Below, piece after piece: positions 52,393-61,092 of a stretch of DNA of 64,000 nt. Source of the DNA: Nostocoides sp. (GTDB lineage: Bacteria; Actinomycetota; Actinomycetes; Actinomycetales; Dermatophilaceae); NCBI GenBank assembly GCA_016702415.1, contig JADJEA010000011.1:1-64000 (forward strand). Reading direction: 5' to 3'. The notes below the pieces were generated by a model. That model did no database searches. It had not been told where the DNA came from and was given only the letters and a program-made list of their open reading frames with translations. Within the stretch, counting starts at the first letter, position 1, and every line of letters starts with the position of its first letter. The translations under genes were made by a program, and so were the position numbers.

Positions 52393-52868
52393 GTCGTATG
52401 CCGATTCCCGACTTCGTCGTCCGCCTCCGCGAGAAGGTCGGTCACGACCTCATCCCGATGACCGGGGCGACCGGAGTGGTCAGGGACGCCGACGGCCGGA
52501 TTCTCCTCGGCCTGCGCGCCGACACGGGGGAGTGGGCGCTGCCGAGCGGTATCATCGAGCCCTTCGAGGAGCCCGCCGTCGCGCTCGCCCGCGAGATCGA
52601 GGAGGAGGCGGGAATCGGCATCCGGGTGGAGGCGCTTGTCGCGATCTCGGCGACCGGCGAGATCCGCTATCCCAATGGGGATCTCGCCTCCTATCTCGAT
52701 TTCACGTTCACCTGCACCCACCTGAGGGGCGAGCCCCATCCGGCGGACGGGGAGAACGAGGAGATGGGGTGGTTCGCGCTCGATGCGCTCCCGCCGCTGC
52801 GCGCCTCCTCCCGCTTCCGGCTCGAGAAGGCCCTGGCCTATGCCGGGACCACGTGGTTCGCGCGCTGA
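52389..52868 (+). CDS. Nudix hydrolase
   Basis: 159 residues. ATG 52389 overlaps the ceramidase-like stop (52398 is an alternative, within a GTATGCCG octamer). The full Nudix box G-x5-E-x7-RE-I-x-EE-x-G-I is present as GIIEPFEEPAVALAREIEEE followed by AGI. It would hydrolyse a nucleoside diphosphate linked to another moiety. An N-terminal LREKVGHDLIPMTGATGVV and TFTCTHLRGEPHPADGEN place it in the ADP-ribose-pyrophosphatase-like group common in actinobacteria. Confidence 0.88.
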   Translation: MSRMPIPDFVVRLREKVGHDLIPMTGATGVVRDADGRILLGLRADTGEWALPSGIIEPFEEPAVALAREIEEEAGIGIRVEALVAISATGEIRYPNGDLASYLDFTFTCTHLRGEPHPADGENEEMGWFALDALPPLRASSRFRLEKALAYAGTTWFAR

Positions 52869-52871
52869 GCC

Positions 52872-52975
52872 GCTGCTGCCGACCACGCTGCCGAACCACG
52901 CTGACGACAAGGCGCCGACCACGCGCCGACCACGCTGCGACCACGCTCCGACCACGGTGCCGACAAGGCGCGCGG
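52872..52975. repeat. CCGACCACGCT-type short tandem repeat
   Basis: The 140 bp between the Nudix gene and putA consist mainly of imperfect repeats of an 11- to 14-bp unit, GCCGACCACGCT, seven or eight copies. No gene is visible. The putA start lies just after. Confidence 0.5.
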
Positions 52976-53010
52976 CCTCCCCGGCGGCGGCGACCCGGCG
53001 TACAGTGCCC

Positions 53011-56000
53011 AAGGTGACCGATCCCCGCGACGCCGCGCGCATCGAAGCCGCGATCGACCTGGCCCGCCGCCTCCTCGCCGAGGCCGACTCCGGGATCACC
53101 GGCGGGGAGCGCCGCCGCCAGCGGCGGTTGGCCCGGCTCATCGAGGATGCCGAGGGCCGCGAACTCGTCCAGGCCCTCACCGATGAGGTGCTGCGCATCG
53201 AACGCCCCCGGCGGGCGGCCAACCGCTTCGCCCGGATCGTCGCCGACCACGGCGTCCCCCGCTCCCTCGGGCTGATCGACCGCGGCCTCATGGCGCTCGG
53301 GGCGCGCGTGGCGCCGGGGCTGCCGCCGCTGGTCATGCCACTGGCCACGCGCCGCATCGTCGCCGAGACCCACGGGCTGGTCATCCCCGCCGAGGACCCG
53401 GCGCTGGCCACGCACATCGCCTCCCGCCGCGCGGCCGGGGTCAATCTCAATATCAACGTCCTGGGCGAGGCGATCCTCAGCGACGAGGAGGCCGACCAGC
53501 GCCTCGTCCGGGTCACCGAGACGATGGCCCGCCGCGACGTCGACTACGTCTCGGTCAAGATCTCCGCCCTCTGCGCGCAACTCGACGTCCTCGCCTTCGA
53601 GCACAGCGTCGACCGCATCTGCGAGCGGCTGGAGGCGATCTTCCGGGTCGCCTTGGCGGCCCGGCCGCCGGTTTTCGTCAACCTCGACATGGAGGAGTAT
53701 GCCGACCTCCACCTCACCGTCGAGGCCTTCACCCGCGTTCTCGCCCAGGAGGATTTCCGGGCCGCACCGGCCGGGATCGTCCTGCAGGCCTATCTGCCCG
53801 ACTCCCACGACGTCCTGGCCCACCTCGCGCATTGGTCGGCGCAGCGCGTGGCCGCCGGCGGGGCGCCGATCAAGATCCGCATCGTCAAGGGCGCCAATCT
53901 CGCCATGGAGCGGGTCGACGCCGAGCAGCACGGGTGGGTGCAGGCGCCCTACGCCCTGAAGTCCGAGGTCGACGCGAGCTACAAGCGGCTGCTGGACGCC
54001 GCCCTGCCCCACGTCGCCGACGGCACCTTGCGGCTCGGTGTCGCCAGCCACAACCTCTTCGACATCGCGTGGGCGCTCACGCTCGTCGGCGAGCTCCCGC
54101 CCGCGCGCCGGGCCGGCGTCGACATCGAGATGCTCGAGGGAATGGTCCCGGCCCAGGCCCGGGCGGTGTTGGCCGAAGCCGGCCGGCTCCTCTTCTATTG
54201 CCCCATCGTCCGCCACGACGAGATCGAGGCGTCCCTGGCCTATCTCGCGCGGCGCTTCGATGAGAACACCGGGCGCGACAACTTCCTCCGGGCCATGTTC
54301 ACGATGGAGCCCGGGTCGCCCACCTTCGACGAGCAGGCGGATCGATTCCGGGCGGCGGTGGCGGATCGGCATACGGTCTCGGCGACGGCGCGTCGTCCCG
54401 CGGTGGCCCCCACGCCGGACGACGGCTTCCACAACGCCCCCGACAGCGACTTCACCGCGGCGTCGGTCCGGGTGGCCGTCGCCGCCGCGATGGTCGCGCC
54501 ACCGCACGTCGAGGTCGAGATCCTGAAGACGACCGACCAGGTGGACGCCGTGGTCGCCCAGGTCGTCGCCGGGCGCGAGGCGTGGGCCGCCACCGCGCCG
54601 ACCGAGCGGGCCGGGTTGCTCAACGCCGCGGCCGACCGGATGGAGGCCGACCGGTTCGCCACCTTGGCCCTCATGGCCGACGAGGCGGGCAAGACCGCCC
54701 GCGAGGGCGACCCGGAGGTCAGCGAGGCGATCGACTTTGCGCGCTACTACGCGACCGCGCACCTGCCCGACGGCACCGATCCGATCGGGACCGTCTTGGT
54801 TGCGTCGCCATGGAACTTCCCCTACGCCATTCCCGGCGGTGGGGTCTTTGCCGCGCTCATGGCCGGCAACACCGTCGTGCTCAAACCCGCGCCGGAGACC
54901 CGGCGGATCGCCAAATGGCTGGTGGACCAATGCCACGCCGCGGGCATTCCGCAGTCGGCGTTGCAGTATCTCGCCTGCCCCGACGACGACACCGGCCGAC
55001 ACCTGATCACCCACGACGCCTTCGCCAGCGTGATTCTGACCGGGAGCTACGACAGCGCGCGGCTCTTCCTCGGGTGGAAGCCCGGGCTGCGCCTGCTGGC
55101 CGAGACGTCCGGCAAGAACGCCGTGGTCGTCACCGAGGCCGCCGACCAGGACGCCGCGATCAAGGACATTGTCAAGTCCGCATTCGGCCACGCCGGCCAG
55201 AAGTGTTCCGCCGCCAGCCTCGCCATCGTCGAGGCTCCGGTGTATGACGATCCCTCCTTCCTGGCCCGCCTCGCCGCCGCGGTGCGCACCGTCCGCGTCG
55301 GCTGGGGTCCCGAGCCGGCGACGATCATGGGGCCGCTGATCGCGCCCCCGACCGGCAATCTCCACCGCGCCCTGACCACCCTCGAACCGGGCGAGCGCTG
55401 GCTGGTCGAACCCCGTCAGCTCGACGACACCGGACGGCTCTGGTCGCCGGGCGTGCGCGCCGACGTCGTCCCCGGCTCCTGGTTCCACCAGACCGAGTGC
55501 TTCGGTCCCGTGCTCGGGGTGATCCGGGCCGATGACCTCGGGCACGCGATCGCGATCCAGAACGACACGGCCTACGGGCTGACCGCCGGCCTGCACTCCC
55601 TCGACCCGGGCGAGATCGAGACCTGGCTCGGCGCCGTCCAGGCCGGCAATCTCTATGTCAACCGGCATATCACCGGCGCCATCGTTCGGCGCCAGCCCTT
55701 CGGGGGTTGGAAACGCTCCTCCATCGGTGGGGCCCCCAAGGCCGGTGGGCCGGACTATGTCGCCGCCTTCCGGTGGCCCCGCGGTGGTGCGGTGGACGCG
55801 GCGGCGGCGGGATCGGCATACCGCCAGGCGTGGGGGGAGCGGTTCGGCGTCGAGAGCGACCCCAGCGGCCTGGTCAGCGAGGCCAACCTCCATCGCTACC
55901 GCTCGCTCGGGAGTGTGGCCGTCGTCGTCGGCCCGGACACCCCCGCGGGCGCCCTCGAGGCCGCCCACGCCGCCGCGACGGTATGCCGCGTCCACCGCAT

Positions 56001-56250
56001 CCTCACCCATGGCCCGGGCCTTGACGAGGCAGCGCTGATCGACGCCCTGAGCGCCGATCCGCCCGACCGCGTCCGCATCCTCACGGGCGTGTCCGAGGCC
56101 GTGCTCGCCGCATGTCACGGCCTCGACGTCGCCGTCCTGACTCAACCGGTGTCCCCGGACCCCCTTGCGGAGTTGCCGTTGTGGCTGCACGAGCAGGCAC
56201 TCTCGATCTCGCGCCATCGCTACGGCCGGGTGGCCGGCGTCGAGATCTGA
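53011..56250 (+). CDS. putA: Proline dehydrogenase/glutamate semialdehyde dehydrogenase (PutA)
   Basis: Bifunctional enzyme converting proline to glutamate with FAD and NAD. About 1079 residues. Residues ~100-430: proline dehydrogenase barrel (VSVKISALCAQLD, FVNLDMEEYADLHLT, LQAYLPDSHDVL, IKIRIVKGANLAMERV, ASHNLFDIAWAL). Residues ~500-950: aldehyde dehydrogenase (VASPWNFPYAIPGGGV, LAETSGKNAVVV with catalytic Glu, GHAGQKCSAASLAIVE with catalytic Cys). A C-terminal ~130-residue partial ALDH-like domain follows. No N-terminal DNA-binding domain, so it is not a self-repressor. The start is uncertain: GTG 53011 or 53002, neither with a good ribosome-binding site. The reverse strand is also open over the gene, but only as a GC-codon shadow. 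Confidence 0.94.
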   Translation, partial: KVTDPRDAARIEAAIDLARRLLAEADSGITGGERRRQRRLARLIEDAEGRELVQALTDEVLRIERPRRAANRFARIVADHGVPRSLGLIDRGLMALGARVAPGLPPLVMPLATRRIVAETHGLVIPAEDPALATHIASRRAAGVNLNINVLGEAILSDEEADQRLVRVTETMARRDVDYVSVKISALCAQLDVLAFEHSVDRICERLEAIFRVALAARPPVFVNLDMEEYADLHLTVEAFTRVLAQEDFRAAPAGIVLQAYLPDSHDVLAHLAHWSAQRVAAGGAPIKIRIVKGANLAMERVDAEQHGWVQAPYALKSEVDASYKRLLDAALPHVADGTLRLGVASHNLFDIAWALTLVGELPPARRAGVDIEMLEGMVPAQARAVLAEAGRLLFYCPIVRHDEIEASLAYLARRFDENTGRDNFLRAMFTMEPGSPTFDEQADRFRAAVADRHTVSATARRPAVAPTPDDGFHNAPDSDFTAASVRVAVAAAMVAPPHVEVEILKTTDQVDAVVAQVVAGREAWAATAPTERAGLLNAAADRMEADRFATLALMADEAGKTAREGDPEVSEAIDFARYYATAHLPDGTDPIGTVLVASPWNFPYAIPGGGVFAALMAGNTVVLKPAPETRRIAKWLVDQCHAAGIPQSALQYLACPDDDTGRHLITHDAFASVILTGSYDSARLFLGWKPGLRLLAETSGKNAVVVTEAADQDAAIKDIVKSAFGHAGQKCSAASLAIVEAPVYDDPSFLARLAAAVRTVRVGWGPEPATIMGPLIAPPTGNLHRALTTLEPGERWLVEPRQLDDTGRLWSPGVRADVVPGSWFHQTECFGPVLGVIRADDLGHAIAIQNDTAYGLTAGLHSLDPGEIETWLGAVQAGNLYVNRHITGAIVRRQPFGGWKRSSIGGAPKAGGPDYVAAFRWPRGGAVDAAAAGSAYRQAWGERFGVESDPSGLVSEANLHRYRSLGSVAVVVGPDTPAGALEAAHAAATVCRVHRILTHGPGLDEAALIDALSADPPDRVRILTGVSEAVLAACHGLDVAVLTQPVSPDPLAELPLWLHEQALSISRHRYGRVAGVEI

Positions 56251-56333
56251 GGCCGTTCTGTTCCATTCCCCGTGCGCGGGACGCCGACCGGTGCTAGCCT
56301 TCGTCAACTTCACCAGCGGTAAGGGGCATCGAC

Positions 56334-56729
56334 GTGAACGACGACCGTCTTCGTCAACACCGTCCGTCGCGGCGCGCGCTCGGACGAGCCGCAGCCTGGG
56401 GGACCCCGACCCTCGTCCTCGTGACGGCTGCGCCGGTCATGGCGCAAAGTGCGCCCAAGGTCGGGACGGTGACCGCGGTCAAGGGAAGCAAAGCGGTGAC
56501 ACTCACCATCCCGGTCTCCGGGGCGGCGTCCGGTTCGACAATCACAATCACGGCGATTTCTGGCGGAGGAGCGGGCGCCAACACGTGGACGCTTCCGGTC
56601 ACGGCGTCCATTTCGGGAGGCACGGCCTCCGCACTGGTCTTGCGCAATAACAACGCGTCGGGGACCTACACGGCGAGTTATGTGATCAACCCGGGCGGCT
56701 ACACCGGGACCTTCGTCTTCACTGTCTGA
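56334..56729 (+). CDS. Small Tat-exported protein with one beta-sandwich domain
   Basis: 131 residues from GTG 56334. The N-terminus RPSRRALGRAAAWGTPTLVL followed by VTAAPVMAQS has a twin Arg, a hydrophobic core and a cleavage site, as in many actinobacterial Tat signals. The mature ~95 residues are Gly/Thr/Ser/Val-rich with alternating strands (SKAVTLTIPVSGAASGSTIT, TYTASYVINPGGYTGTFVF), fitting a single Ig-like or bacterial surface domain. No Cys and no anchor. Convergent with the nucleotidyltransferase-PqqD pair (45-bp gap). The region lacks the GTATGCCG octamer and uses less GC-biased codons, hinting at recent acquisition. Confidence 0.65.
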   Translation: MNDDRLRQHRPSRRALGRAAAWGTPTLVLVTAAPVMAQSAPKVGTVTAVKGSKAVTLTIPVSGAASGSTITITAISGGGAGANTWTLPVTASISGGTASALVLRNNNASGTYTASYVINPGGYTGTFVFTV

Positions 56730-56774
56730 GGTCGCGGCCAGGTGCCTGCGGCGGCCCGCTGGGCCGGATGACGT

Positions 56775-57698
56775 CTACTCCGATTTCCGAGCACGCCGGG
56801 CGAGAGCCCACGCAGCCCGTGGGAGCTGCCGAATGCCACGGGCGGATCGACGTATCCGTCCCGACACCCGTTCGCGACGGCTCGCCAAGGCCCATTGCTC
56901 GGGGCGTTGGGCGCGGTCCATCGAGATATCCCAAAAGGCCCTGAACACCAGTTCCGGCCGGTCGCGCCAGGCGGTACGCCGCCACCGGCTCGCCCACAGC
57001 ACAGCCGAGTCCCCGGGACGCTCCCGCACGGCGTTCCAGTCCGTGAGCTCGGCCGCGAACCGCTGATCGACAGGACCGGGATCGCCGCCGAGGTCGATGA
57101 GGACCGACCGCAAGGGCTCGAGGGCGCCGACCGACCGCGCATAGTGAGGGACTTGGCTCCGGTGCGCTTCCTCCAGACGGGCCCACGACTCGCGCAGAGT
57201 CGGCTGGGAGATCAATGGTGGTGCGCCGTCGGCATTCCTGAGGGCGTGGACGGCAATGACGGCGAAATGATCCGCTGGCGATGGGGCGGGCACCTCTCGA
57301 TGGGCGAGTGTCACCAATTCACGTCGCGACCACAGCATTGCGAACGCTTCCGCCGCCGGAGCCAGCAGTCCCGGGAAATGGTTGTGGATGTCGACCGTGC
57401 ATGGCCAACCCGGAATCACGAAGGTCGTCGCGTGCATGCCGATCGCCACCATGTCGGAGTTCCCACCGTGATATCGCAGCCAACCGAGGCCGTCGAACAC
57501 GCCTTCCGCTTGCCGCATCTGGCTCGGATCACACAGGACGTCCACATCGGACGACACCCGCTGCGGCAGCAGGCCTTGTGCGGTCGCTACCGGCCCCTTG
57601 AGGAATAGTGCCCGGATGCCGTGGTCGCGCAACACCCGGGCCACCAGCGCGTGGGCCAACTCCGAGGATTCCGCCAGGGCAAAGGGCTGTGCGGTCAT
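56775..57698 (-). CDS. Nucleotidyltransferase family protein (NTP_transf_5 type)
   Basis: 307 residues. LRDHGIRALFLKGPVATAQGL then RVSSDVDVLCDPSQM (the DxD metal motif) match the PF14907 group of uncharacterised nucleotidyltransferases. DIHNHFPGL lies further on. The C-terminal half is helical and basic. These genes often accompany PqqD-like and other peptide-modification or polysaccharide genes. ATG 57698 overlaps the PqqD-like stop (ATGA), so the two are co-translated. The substrate is unknown. Confidence 0.75.
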   Translation of the reverse strand: MTAQPFALAESSELAHALVARVLRDHGIRALFLKGPVATAQGLLPQRVSSDVDVLCDPSQMRQAEGVFDGLGWLRYHGGNSDMVAIGMHATTFVIPGWPCTVDIHNHFPGLLAPAAEAFAMLWSRRELVTLAHREVPAPSPADHFAVIAVHALRNADGAPPLISQPTLRESWARLEEAHRSQVPHYARSVGALEPLRSVLIDLGGDPGPVDQRFAAELTDWNAVRERPGDSAVLWASRWRRTAWRDRPELVFRAFWDISMDRAQRPEQWALASRRERVSGRIRRSARGIRQLPRAAWALARRARKSE

Positions 57699-58090
57699 GA
57701 CGGGTCGCGAAGGGCGATATATCCTCGCCCGGCCAAGTCGTCGAGGAACGAGCGGATTTGGTCCGGCACGTCCAAATCGTCCAGGGCGGCGAACTCGTCC
57801 TCAATCTGGGTCAGGGTCATTCCCTCGGCGATGCACTCCCAGATCGCGGCCGCCGATCGGCTCAGCCGCCACGGAAGGCCCCGGTATGGCGGGCGCAGGT
57901 CCAGCACCAAGACGTCCCCCCCGTCCACCCACGCGACATCGGGGCTGATCACCCAGGGGCCCTCGCTCACGGTGCCATCCTGCCGCACCTGCGCGTGCAG
58001 AGGCGCCACTGGGACCGACCACGCGCTGCCGGGGTGACGCCAGATCGCGACCCGGTTGACACCGAAGAATGACCCGAGTCCGTGCACCAT
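57695..58090 (-). CDS. PqqD-like (RRE-fold) peptide-binding protein
   Basis: 131 residues if started at ATG 58090; upstream in-frame TTG 58216 would add 42 residues but gives an Arg/Gly-rich stretch. The C-terminal ~90 residues match PqqD: VISPDVAWVDGGDVLVLDL, RLSRSAAAIWECIAEGMTLTQIEDEFA, VPDQIRSFLDDLAGRGYIAL. PqqD proteins are RiPP recognition elements that hold precursor peptides for modifying enzymes. No pqqA, pqqC or radical SAM gene is nearby, so PQQ synthesis is not indicated. Its partner here is the nucleotidyltransferase. The N-terminal VHGLGSFFGVNRVAIWRHPG is not part of the usual PqqD fold. Confidence 0.75.
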   Translation of the reverse strand: MVHGLGSFFGVNRVAIWRHPGSAWSVPVAPLHAQVRQDGTVSEGPWVISPDVAWVDGGDVLVLDLRPPYRGLPWRLSRSAAAIWECIAEGMTLTQIEDEFAALDDLDVPDQIRSFLDDLAGRGYIALRDPS

Positions 58091-58217
58091 CAGACCGGCC
58101 AGGAAGGAAAGTAGCCGAGAGCCGCGGCTGGCGTGCCCGCGCCAAAGTCGGGGGCCGGCGGGAGCGCCACGTCCCGGCGCGTCCCCAGCAACGGCGCCGG
58201 TTCGACTCGCCGACAAA

Positions 58218-58273
58218 GCCAGGAGGCCCTGCGGTCGACGGAGAATTCTCCGTCGACCGCAGGGCCTCCTGGC
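58218..58273. terminator. 56-bp perfect palindrome, probable terminator of aqpZ
   Basis: Positions 58218-58245 are the exact reverse complement of 58246-58273 (28-bp arms, no spacer), centred on GAATTC. It lies 12 bp beyond the end of the aquaporin gene and upstream of the PqqD-like gene on the same strand. The transcript would form a very stable hairpin, so termination is the simplest role. A spacer-free palindrome this long is unusual in a stable chromosome. Confidence 0.75.
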
Positions 58274-58284
58274 GTAGCTCAGGT

Positions 58285-59058
58285 TCAGGCGGCGCGCCGC
58301 CGGCGCGACACCTCACCGGAGATGTCGGGCTCGTCGTTCGCACCGGTGAGCAGCCCGTAGGTCGCGCCCGCGATTGCGGCGCCGACGATGGGGGCCACCC
58401 AGAACAGCCACAGCTGACCCGGGGCGCCGGCACCATTGAAGAAGGCGACGCCGGTCGAGCGGGCCGGGTTGACCGACGTGTTGGAGATCGGGATGGAAAT
58501 GAGGTGGATCAGCGTCAGGCACAGGCCGATGGAAATCGGTGCGAAGCCCTTCGGCGCCCGCCCGTCGGTCGACCCGAGGATGACATAGAGGAAGACCGCG
58601 GTCAGCAGGGCCTCGGCGAGGAACACGGCCCCCATGGCGTACCCGCCGGGGGAGTGCGCGCCATACCCATTGGCGGCCATGTGGCCGACACGGTCGAACC
58701 CGTCCTTGCCCGAGGCGATGGCGAAGAGCGCGCCACCGGCCGCGAGACCGGCCACCACCTGGGTGGCGACATACGCGGGCACGTCCTTCCACTCAAACCG
58801 CCGAGCCACAGCCAGGCCAACGGTAACGGCCGGGTTGAAGTGACCGCCGGAGACGTGGCCCACGGCATACGCCATGGTCAGCACGGTCAGACCGAAGGCG
58901 AGCGCGACGCCGGTGAAGCCGATGCCGAGTTGGACGGACGAGGCGTCGCCGCCGAGGAAGAGGGCCGCGAAGATCGCGCTGCCGCAACCGCCGAAGACGA
59001 GCCAGAAGGTGCCGAGAAATTCGGCGCCCAGCCGCGCGGGCAGCTTGGGGGTGAGCAT
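58285..59058 (-). CDS. aqpZ: Aquaporin Z
   Basis: Water channel in the cytoplasmic membrane. 257 residues. AAGGAG precedes ATG 59058. Six TM helices and both NPA loops: SGGHFNPAVTVGLAVA and ISNTSVNPARSTGVAFF. LTLIHLISIPISNTSVNPARS is very close to the water-selective AqpZ signature (His and Arg of the filter) rather than GlpF. The C-terminus is short and basic (SRRRRAA). The 280 bp upstream hold two GTATGCCG copies and a CCTAGACT hexamer that may be a -10. Confidence 0.92.
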   Translation of the reverse strand: MLTPKLPARLGAEFLGTFWLVFGGCGSAIFAALFLGGDASSVQLGIGFTGVALAFGLTVLTMAYAVGHVSGGHFNPAVTVGLAVARRFEWKDVPAYVATQVVAGLAAGGALFAIASGKDGFDRVGHMAANGYGAHSPGGYAMGAVFLAEALLTAVFLYVILGSTDGRAPKGFAPISIGLCLTLIHLISIPISNTSVNPARSTGVAFFNGAGAPGQLWLFWVAPIVGAAIAGATYGLLTGANDEPDISGEVSRRRRAA

Positions 59059-59274
59059 GAAAACTCCTTGATCAAAGGTGAATGTGGTGTGGCGAACGGG
59101 CCGCGATGCCCGTCCCGCGGTGGTATGCCGCGTGGTCCAGCTCCGCACCGGATGGTTCCGGGGAGCGGGGTCCAGTCTAGGGCACGTATGCCGCACCCCG
59201 CGGCAAACTCGCCGCGACGTCCCGCTCAAGGGGGTTGCGATTCGGTCACGATCCGGTGGCCCCGAGGTGAGCTG

Positions 59275-59303
59275 TTGCCGCGTGCCGGATGCGGCCATAG
59301 CGT
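59275..59303 (+). promoter_or_regulatory. Probable promoter of the sodium/solute symporter gene
   Basis: TTGCCG (59275-59280) and TAGCGT (59298-59303) are separated by 17 bp, matching actinobacterial housekeeping promoters (TTGnnn-17-TAGnnT). The symporter start follows 37 bp later with GGGAAGGA between. Confidence 0.5.
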
Positions 59304-59339
59304 GCAAGACACCTGCAACTGGTGGGAAGGATGTGTCTG

Positions 59340-61064
59340 ATGGTGCCTCATTTGGTCATGGCCGACACGCTCATCAAGGCCAATACCGCCGACTACCTGA
59401 TCCTGGCGATCTACTTCTGCTTCGTCCTCGGGATCGGCTTCATGGTCAAGCGGAATGTGTCGGACTCCGCCGACTTCTTCCTCTCGGGCCGCTCCCTTCC
59501 CGCCTGGGTGACCGGGCTGGCCTTCATCTCGGCCAACCTGGGTGCCGTCGAGATCATGGGTATGTCGGCCACCGGGGCCGAGATCGGGCTGCCCACCACC
59601 CACTACTTCTGGATCGGCGCCATCCCGGCGATGCTCTTCCTCGGCGTCGTCATGATGCCCTTCTACTACGGCTCCAAGGTGCGCTCCGTCCCGGAGTTCA
59701 TGCTCCGGCGCTTCGGCAAACCCGCTCACCTGGTCAACTCGTTGTCCTTCGCCCTCGCGCAGCTCCTCATCGCCGGGGTCAACCTCTATCTGCTCGGCTC
59801 GATCGTCCACGCCCTTCTCGGGCTCCCCATGGGCGTGACGCTCGTCGTCGCGGCGGCGATCGTCCTGTCCTACATCACCCTCGGCGGGCTCTCCGCGGCG
59901 ATCTACAACGAGGTCCTCCAGTTCTTCGTCATCGTCGCCTCACTTCTGCCCCTCACGCTCATCGGGCTGCACCGCGTCGGTGGATGGAAGGGGATGGAGG
60001 ACAAGATCACCGCCGCCGCCGATGCCCATCCCGGCGTCATCACGCCCGCGCACCAGCAGCTCGACTCCTGGCCCGGCCAGGCGCTGTCCGGCTTCGATAA
60101 CTCCTTCTGGTCGGTTATCGGCATCACCTTCGGCCTCGGATTCGTCCTCTCCTTCGGCTACTGGACGACCAACTTCGTCGAGGTCCAGCGGGCCATGGCG
60201 TCCGAGTCGATTACCGCCGCCCGGAAGACCCCGATCATCGGTGCCTTCCCGAAGATGTTCGTCCCCTTCCTGACCATCGTCCCCGGCATGATCGCGGCGG
60301 TCCTGGTCACCGAAATTGCCGACCTCAAAGCGGGTGGTCATCCCACCGGTGGAGCCTCCGGTGATGTCAAGTACAACGACGCGATGCTCCTGCTCATGCG
60401 CGATGTCCTCCCCAACGGACTGCTCGGCCTGGCCATCACCGGCCTCCTTGCCGCGTTCATGGCGGGCATGGCCGCCAACATCTCGGCCTTCAACACGGTC
60501 TTCAGCTACGACCTCTACGGCGACTACCTCGTCAAGGGGAAACCGGACGAGCACTACCTCAAGGTCGGTCGGTTGGCGACGGTCGCCGCCACGGTCATCG
60601 CGATCTTCACCGCCTCGATCGCGGGCTCCTTCTCCAACGTCATGGACTACCTCCAGACCCTCTTCGGCTTCTTCAACGCGCCCCTGTTCGCCACGTTCAT
60701 CCTCGGGATGTTCTGGAAGCGGATGACTCCCACGGCCGGCTGGGTCGGTCTGGTCAGCGGGACCATCGCCGCCGTCACCCTCTGGGCCGGGTCGAAGTTC
60801 GGTGACTGGTTCACCCTGCCCGGTCAGGGCTTGGCGTTCGCGGCTGCCTCGACCGCGTTTGTGGTGGACATCGTGCTCTCGGTTGCCGTCTCGATGGTGA
60901 CCCAACCCAAGCCGGACAAGGAACTGGTCGGACTGGTGTACTCCGAGACTCCCAAGGAGATGCGCACCGACCCGGACGAGCACACGCTGCCCTTGTTCAG
61001 CCGCCCACTGCCGTTGGCCGGCGTAGCCCTGGCCATGGTCGTCGTGCTCAACGCGATCTTCTGA
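59340..61064 (+). CDS. Sodium:solute symporter (SSS family)
   Basis: 574 residues, about 14 TM helices. Start ATG 59340 follows GGGAAGGA (59324-59331); ATG 59358 is an alternative. Features: DYLILAIYFCFVLGIGF (TM1), DFFLSGRSLPAWVTGLAFISANLGAVEIMG (sugar-symporter motif before TM2), YITLGGLSAAIYNEVLQFFVIV and FMAGMAANISAFNTVFSYDLY (Na2-site Ser/Thr region). It resembles the sugar/inositol-like (SGLT) branch. The substrate is not determined. The small membrane protein encoded 28 bp downstream is probably a partner. Confidence 0.88.
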   Translation: MVPHLVMADTLIKANTADYLILAIYFCFVLGIGFMVKRNVSDSADFFLSGRSLPAWVTGLAFISANLGAVEIMGMSATGAEIGLPTTHYFWIGAIPAMLFLGVVMMPFYYGSKVRSVPEFMLRRFGKPAHLVNSLSFALAQLLIAGVNLYLLGSIVHALLGLPMGVTLVVAAAIVLSYITLGGLSAAIYNEVLQFFVIVASLLPLTLIGLHRVGGWKGMEDKITAAADAHPGVITPAHQQLDSWPGQALSGFDNSFWSVIGITFGLGFVLSFGYWTTNFVEVQRAMASESITAARKTPIIGAFPKMFVPFLTIVPGMIAAVLVTEIADLKAGGHPTGGASGDVKYNDAMLLLMRDVLPNGLLGLAITGLLAAFMAGMAANISAFNTVFSYDLYGDYLVKGKPDEHYLKVGRLATVAATVIAIFTASIAGSFSNVMDYLQTLFGFFNAPLFATFILGMFWKRMTPTAGWVGLVSGTIAAVTLWAGSKFGDWFTLPGQGLAFAAASTAFVVDIVLSVAVSMVTQPKPDKELVGLVYSETPKEMRTDPDEHTLPLFSRPLPLAGVALAMVVVLNAIF

Positions 61065-61092
61065 CCCCGCGACCGAAAGAAAGGAATCTTCC

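Noticed and set aside
52708..56313. A 1201-codon open frame on the minus strand opposite putA
   Set aside because: It is a shadow created by strong third-position GC bias. It lacks any domain, while the plus strand encodes a clear PutA. The same applies to the 904-codon frame opposite the beta-galactosidase and the long plus-strand frame opposite the light operon.
57695..58090. Part of a PQQ biosynthesis operon
   Set aside because: No pqqA, pqqB, pqqC or pqqE is nearby. Only the PqqD-like fold is present, which is used more widely as a peptide-binding element.
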